From Diploscapter coronatus (Eukaryota > Nematoda > Chromadorea > Rhabditida > Rhabditidae): 64,000 bases of DNA. Positions 60,246 through 64,000 of the stretch are shown here, piece after piece (the stretch's first letter is position 1; every line of letters begins with the position of its first letter). The DNA lies in contig OZ038422.1 in assembly GCA_964036155.1 (NCBI GenBank), forward strand, positions 44,105,201 to 44,169,200, in the 5' to 3' direction. The notes below the pieces were generated by a model that was given only the letters and a program-made list of their open reading frames with translations, searched no databases and had not been told where the DNA came from. Both the position numbers and the translations under genes were made by a program.

Positions 60246-63200
60246 ATGGAATCGCCATCGCTAAAGCCGATCCTCCGCCGACCTCGGTCTACCTCGCCTT
60301 ATTCTCCCTATGGAGGGGCTTCATCTCCTTGTAAGTTTCGAACTGTTCTCTCCAACCATTATTACATCTTATACACAAAAGTAAAAGGTTTAATGAAAAT
60401 CAATGCGAAATGGTCAGGGTTGCACTTTAAGGTGCAAGAAAATTATCTGAGCTTCTCCATACCGAATGAGAAAGTTTCTCAAGATAGATATAAAATGCGC
60501 TGTCACCTTTTTCTCATATCGCAGTTTCATGTTACCTGACAATAATGATATGAATTTCTAAGTTCTCTGTACTAATCAATAAAAATTCCTAAAACTCAAT
60601 AGCCACATTTGTGCGTAGCATTTTGATTTTTTAGCATGGCATTGCACATGTTTTGAGGCTCTTCATACTGAAAACTAATTGCAATTTTTTCAGCTTCAAT
60701 ATTGATACTGAATTGCTAATTGAAAAAGAAAGCTATTATCTTTTTTTAGTTTCTCTCAAACAATGATATTTCTGTAAAGGAAGAATGTAAATCTCACAGA
60801 TTGTCGGAAATTTGATTTCTCTTTACGCTTATCAAATGGCAATTTGCAGTCATTGGCAAGTTTTTCAGGACTGAAAAGGTAAGCAACAGGGCAGTAAGGC
60901 TGTGAGTAAAACTCTCGTCCGTCTTATCATCTGCCATTTCGAAGGCGTTGAGAAAGAGTTTGAGAAAGGAAGAGACTACAGACAGACGAAAAATCGAGCA
61001 TAACTCATAACGCTATAGGCACTTTGGCAATTAGAGCCAACCCTCTATGCATTCATAAGCATTTCAAATTACAAACAAAGCTTAAGAATTGAGTAATTCT
61101 AAATTTTGTCATTCTATTCTGGATATTCTGAACCATGGGCGATGAAGGTAAGACTAGGGCTGTTTGCGATGCGGAGCGCGAGGCCTTCGTACCGCCAACA
61201 GCCCCATATAAGATGAATATTTTATTTAAAAAGTACAGCAATGGGAAATAATAAATATTTTATAAACTAATGAGATTTTCAGATCTATCTGGCAACGAGA
61301 AGAATTCGGGCATGTCAGACCTCAGCCGGCACGTGTTTAACAATATTCGTGATACTCGTAACCGAGACAGATTAGATCTGGGCAGTCAGAATGACAGACT
61401 CGCCAGATACGTCGAGAAGATAGGACTCGTTATTTCATTCCTGATAAAATGGTCAATCTTTAAGTGCGATTCTTCGAGGCTCAAAATCGAATTTTGCGAA
61501 CATACATCGAGCTGTTGAGGATTAGTTCTATCGAGCACGCAGAGAATGTCAAAGGGTGCTATGAGGCTGAAATATTGGTATATCAAAGATAAGGAGTTTT
61601 GATGAAAAAATTTGATGAATCATTCAGTCACTACGCACATTAAAATCTGCTGAGCATGAGAAACGAATCGATTTCCAGAAGAATGAAAATGAATTACGAA
61701 GAGCTTTCGAGGATAACGAAGAACTGTAAGAGTATGTGTGTTTCTTCATTTATAATGGTTATTTTCAGCTGGATCGATGAATTGGAAAAGCATCGAACGA
61801 AAAGAGAAAGTGAGCGACGTGAAATGAAGCATTTGAGTGATTTAGAAGCAGATGTATATATCTTTCCCCATGCAATTCTGTAAAAAAAATCATTATTTAA
61901 GGTTGCTTTCACGAAACGATGCATTCAAGAGTCGGAAGGGGAGAAAATACGAATTCAGGCAGAAATTTCTCGACTGACGAAAGAAGTTAATGCGATCAAA
62001 GCTGTAGTTCAAGACAAAATATTGCCCTTCTATGGATAAGTAATTTTTAGAAAATTCTCTCGACTCGAGTTGACAGAGATGCAGTCAATACTCGAATGAA
62101 CGAATTCTACATGAAGATGAAGGCGTTGATTGCAGATCACGAAAGGGTAGGTGAATAGGAAAGATGGGAAAGAAACACAAGTAATTCTACTAAACAACAC
62201 TCCTTTGGATCAATATCTATTTATTTTCTAAAACTTCCTCGAAATCTGCGATAATCGCGAAATGACGAGCAATCGGGCAATAAATGAAATAAATACGTAT
62301 TTCAGACAATCCGCGAAGAAACACAAAAACTCTGCATCGATTCGACTCCGACCAACAGAGAATACTTCAGAAAGGAATTGGAGTCATCCATTAAAGATAT
62401 TCGCCTTGATTTCGACAGAGTATGTGATAAAATATTTAAATCATAAAAGATGGCTTTAGGTGATGATCAAGAACCAAAATGACCACGAACAAATGTTGAG
62501 AAGAAAGATTGAGAAAATCAAGAAGGAGAATGGAAATATCGCTCAGGCACAGACCAACATGCGGGTAAATAGTCAATCAAAAATTAGCCTGAATTTACCT
62601 TTAGAGTTGACTAATCAGCGTAAGAAAAATTAATTAACTATAACTGTGCCTGATATTATTGGACCTTTTTCATTCAACTATTTTATCATCAATTAAAATT
62701 CTACCAAAAAGCTATTAAAATCTTACAGAATGTCACAGCGACTCGGGATGTGCAATGAAGGAGGATTAAGAAACGATGAGTTGACTTTTGTCAAGCGTCG
62801 ATGTGTCTTTCTGGAAAAAAGAGATTCACTTATATTTGGCAGAAAACACTCTGTCATATTTTGAAAATCACTGTCATTGCATACTCCGCCACTTCGCTAC
62901 TTAGCATAGTTTACCAACTACTAAAAGGTTTCTTGTACTTGTATTCAAGAGATAATTTTCAGGATGAAATCATTCGACAACGGGCAGAGATCGCTGCATT
63001 CAGAGACAAGCTGGCAGATCTCGAAGGAAGAGTTAATCAAAAATGAATGGACGATAAAAAGTCATTGAAATTGTAGAATACCCAACTGCAACAGACGATC
63101 GAGCACAGGAATCACATGTACAGAGAAGAGGAAAGGCTGTTCCAGATCTCCTTGGCTGCAAAGGAAGACGCCAACAGAAGAGTCAAAGAGGAGTGCACAA

Positions 63201-64000
63201 GGATCACTCTTGAGCTTGACCGAATTCTCGATTACAACATTGTTAGTCATTTGTTATTTCTAGACTCATATAATTGGCTGACGGATGCGTAAGCGTTCCT
63301 TCCGCTAGAGTACTTTATTCTCGCATCGAAAAAAAAAAGAATCAGAAATAGCGCATGGGAGAAAGTTGCGACTTTTTGGAGGAAAGTCTACGCAGAAATT
63401 CTGACAATGCCAGATGATATTGGATGTTTGGCATTTCGATACTAGCAAATCTTTTACGCTAGAACTTCATAGTGCGTAAAACATCGTCATGTTTATACCC
63501 GAGACTTTGAAGATCAATTATTCCTTACAAAGCAAACCTTATCTCATTACAGTCATTGCAACGTGAAATCGAGGAATATCGTCGATTGTTGGACGATGGA
63601 GAATCTGGCAGAGCGCCTCGTAGCCGAAGCCGATCTCCCGAACGAGTTATCAAACATGTCTACTACGAACCAGTTACAGTCAGCGTACCATCCCCTGCTC
63701 ATTCTCCCTATCACTCTCCTCACATATCTCCGCGCTATTCACCTCATTACTACACGAGCTATTACTCTCCTTATCAACCATATTCAACCTATTCAACGGA
63801 ATACACGACTTATCGTCGACCTCGTTCGCTGTCGCCTGTTCGCAGTGACTACAAAAATTATCGAGACGAAGTGGTTGTTGAGAAATCTCGCACTCCGGAT
63901 TCTGGTTGTTTATAGAAAAAAAAAAGAAAAGGATACCCTAATTACTTAAGCACATTTTAGGACATTCCTATACTGAGCAAGTTGAACAGCGGGAGAAGAC
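60246..64000 (+). CDS. Intermediate filament protein D (runs off the window)
   Basis: Exons 60246-60330, 61283-61419, 61464-61577, 61628-61725, 61769-61853, 61902-62035, 62077-62146, 62306-62419, 62460-62564, 62963-63031, 63077-63241, 63553-63904 and 63961 onward. A short head (MESPSLKPILRRPRSTSPYS) is followed by a rod starting SQNDRLARYVEKVRFFEAQN and ending QREIEEYRRLLDDGE, then a Ser/Pro/Tyr-rich tail (HSPYHSPHISPRYSPHYY). Reading on meets TAG at 63913, giving a tail without lamin domain. Splicing at 63904 (TCTG|GTTGTT) joins in frame to a new exon at 63961 (GHSYTEQVEQREK) that probably leads to a lamin tail outside the window, mirroring IF-A. Exons of 114, 98, 165 and 105+69 (=174) nt match paralogues. 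Intron 61420-61463 starts ATAGGA and ends CTTTAA; intron 62036-62076 starts ATAAGT and ends GACAG. The first intron is nearly 1 kb. Confidence 0.87.

Overview
This is a compact, AT-rich animal genome. Most introns are 40-60 bases and end in TTTCAG or TTTAG. Several genes have such an acceptor a few bases before the ATG, as expected from spliced-leader trans-splicing or a 5' UTR intron. Cytoplasmic intermediate filament (IF) proteins with lamin-type tails, a divergent Cys-loop receptor, a bestrophin and the small introns together point to a nematode. This is inferred; no species is claimed. Long open reading frames are poor guides here because genes are split into many short exons. The models below were built by joining exons by hand and checking phase.

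Layout. 1-2593 (+): 3' end of a golgin-like coiled-coil protein. 5339-8388 (+): bestrophin. 9007-10064 (+): two small PB1-like proteins. 10245-12403 (+): Cys-loop ligand-gated channel. 12496-17250 (-): two tandem membrane-anchored short-chain dehydrogenases. 18671-22045 (-): ALG12 mannosyltransferase, divergent from ORC4 at 22262-24335 (+). 26212-35151 (+): an Arg/Glu-rich trichohyalin-like protein. 36395 to the end (+): four tandem IF genes, called A, B, C and D here. A thioredoxin-like gene (48766-49992) lies between B and C.

The second half is effectively a filament locus. The four IF paralogues share exon phases and several exact exon lengths (98, 114, 165, 174, 156, 80, 51 nt) but differ strongly in their tails: Gly-rich in A, His-rich in B, a 24-copy 15-residue repeat in C, and Pro/Tyr/Ser-rich in D. 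A and D each have a stop codon before the lamin-tail exons, suggesting alternative 3' ends.

The most unusual signal is at intron borders. At least five introns are GC-AG, two look like AT-AA, one is AT-AG, and one in IF gene C has neither a normal donor nor a normal acceptor. Paralogue exon lengths support most of these borders, and the coding exons show no frameshifts. Several foldback (MITE-like) elements sit in introns and gaps.
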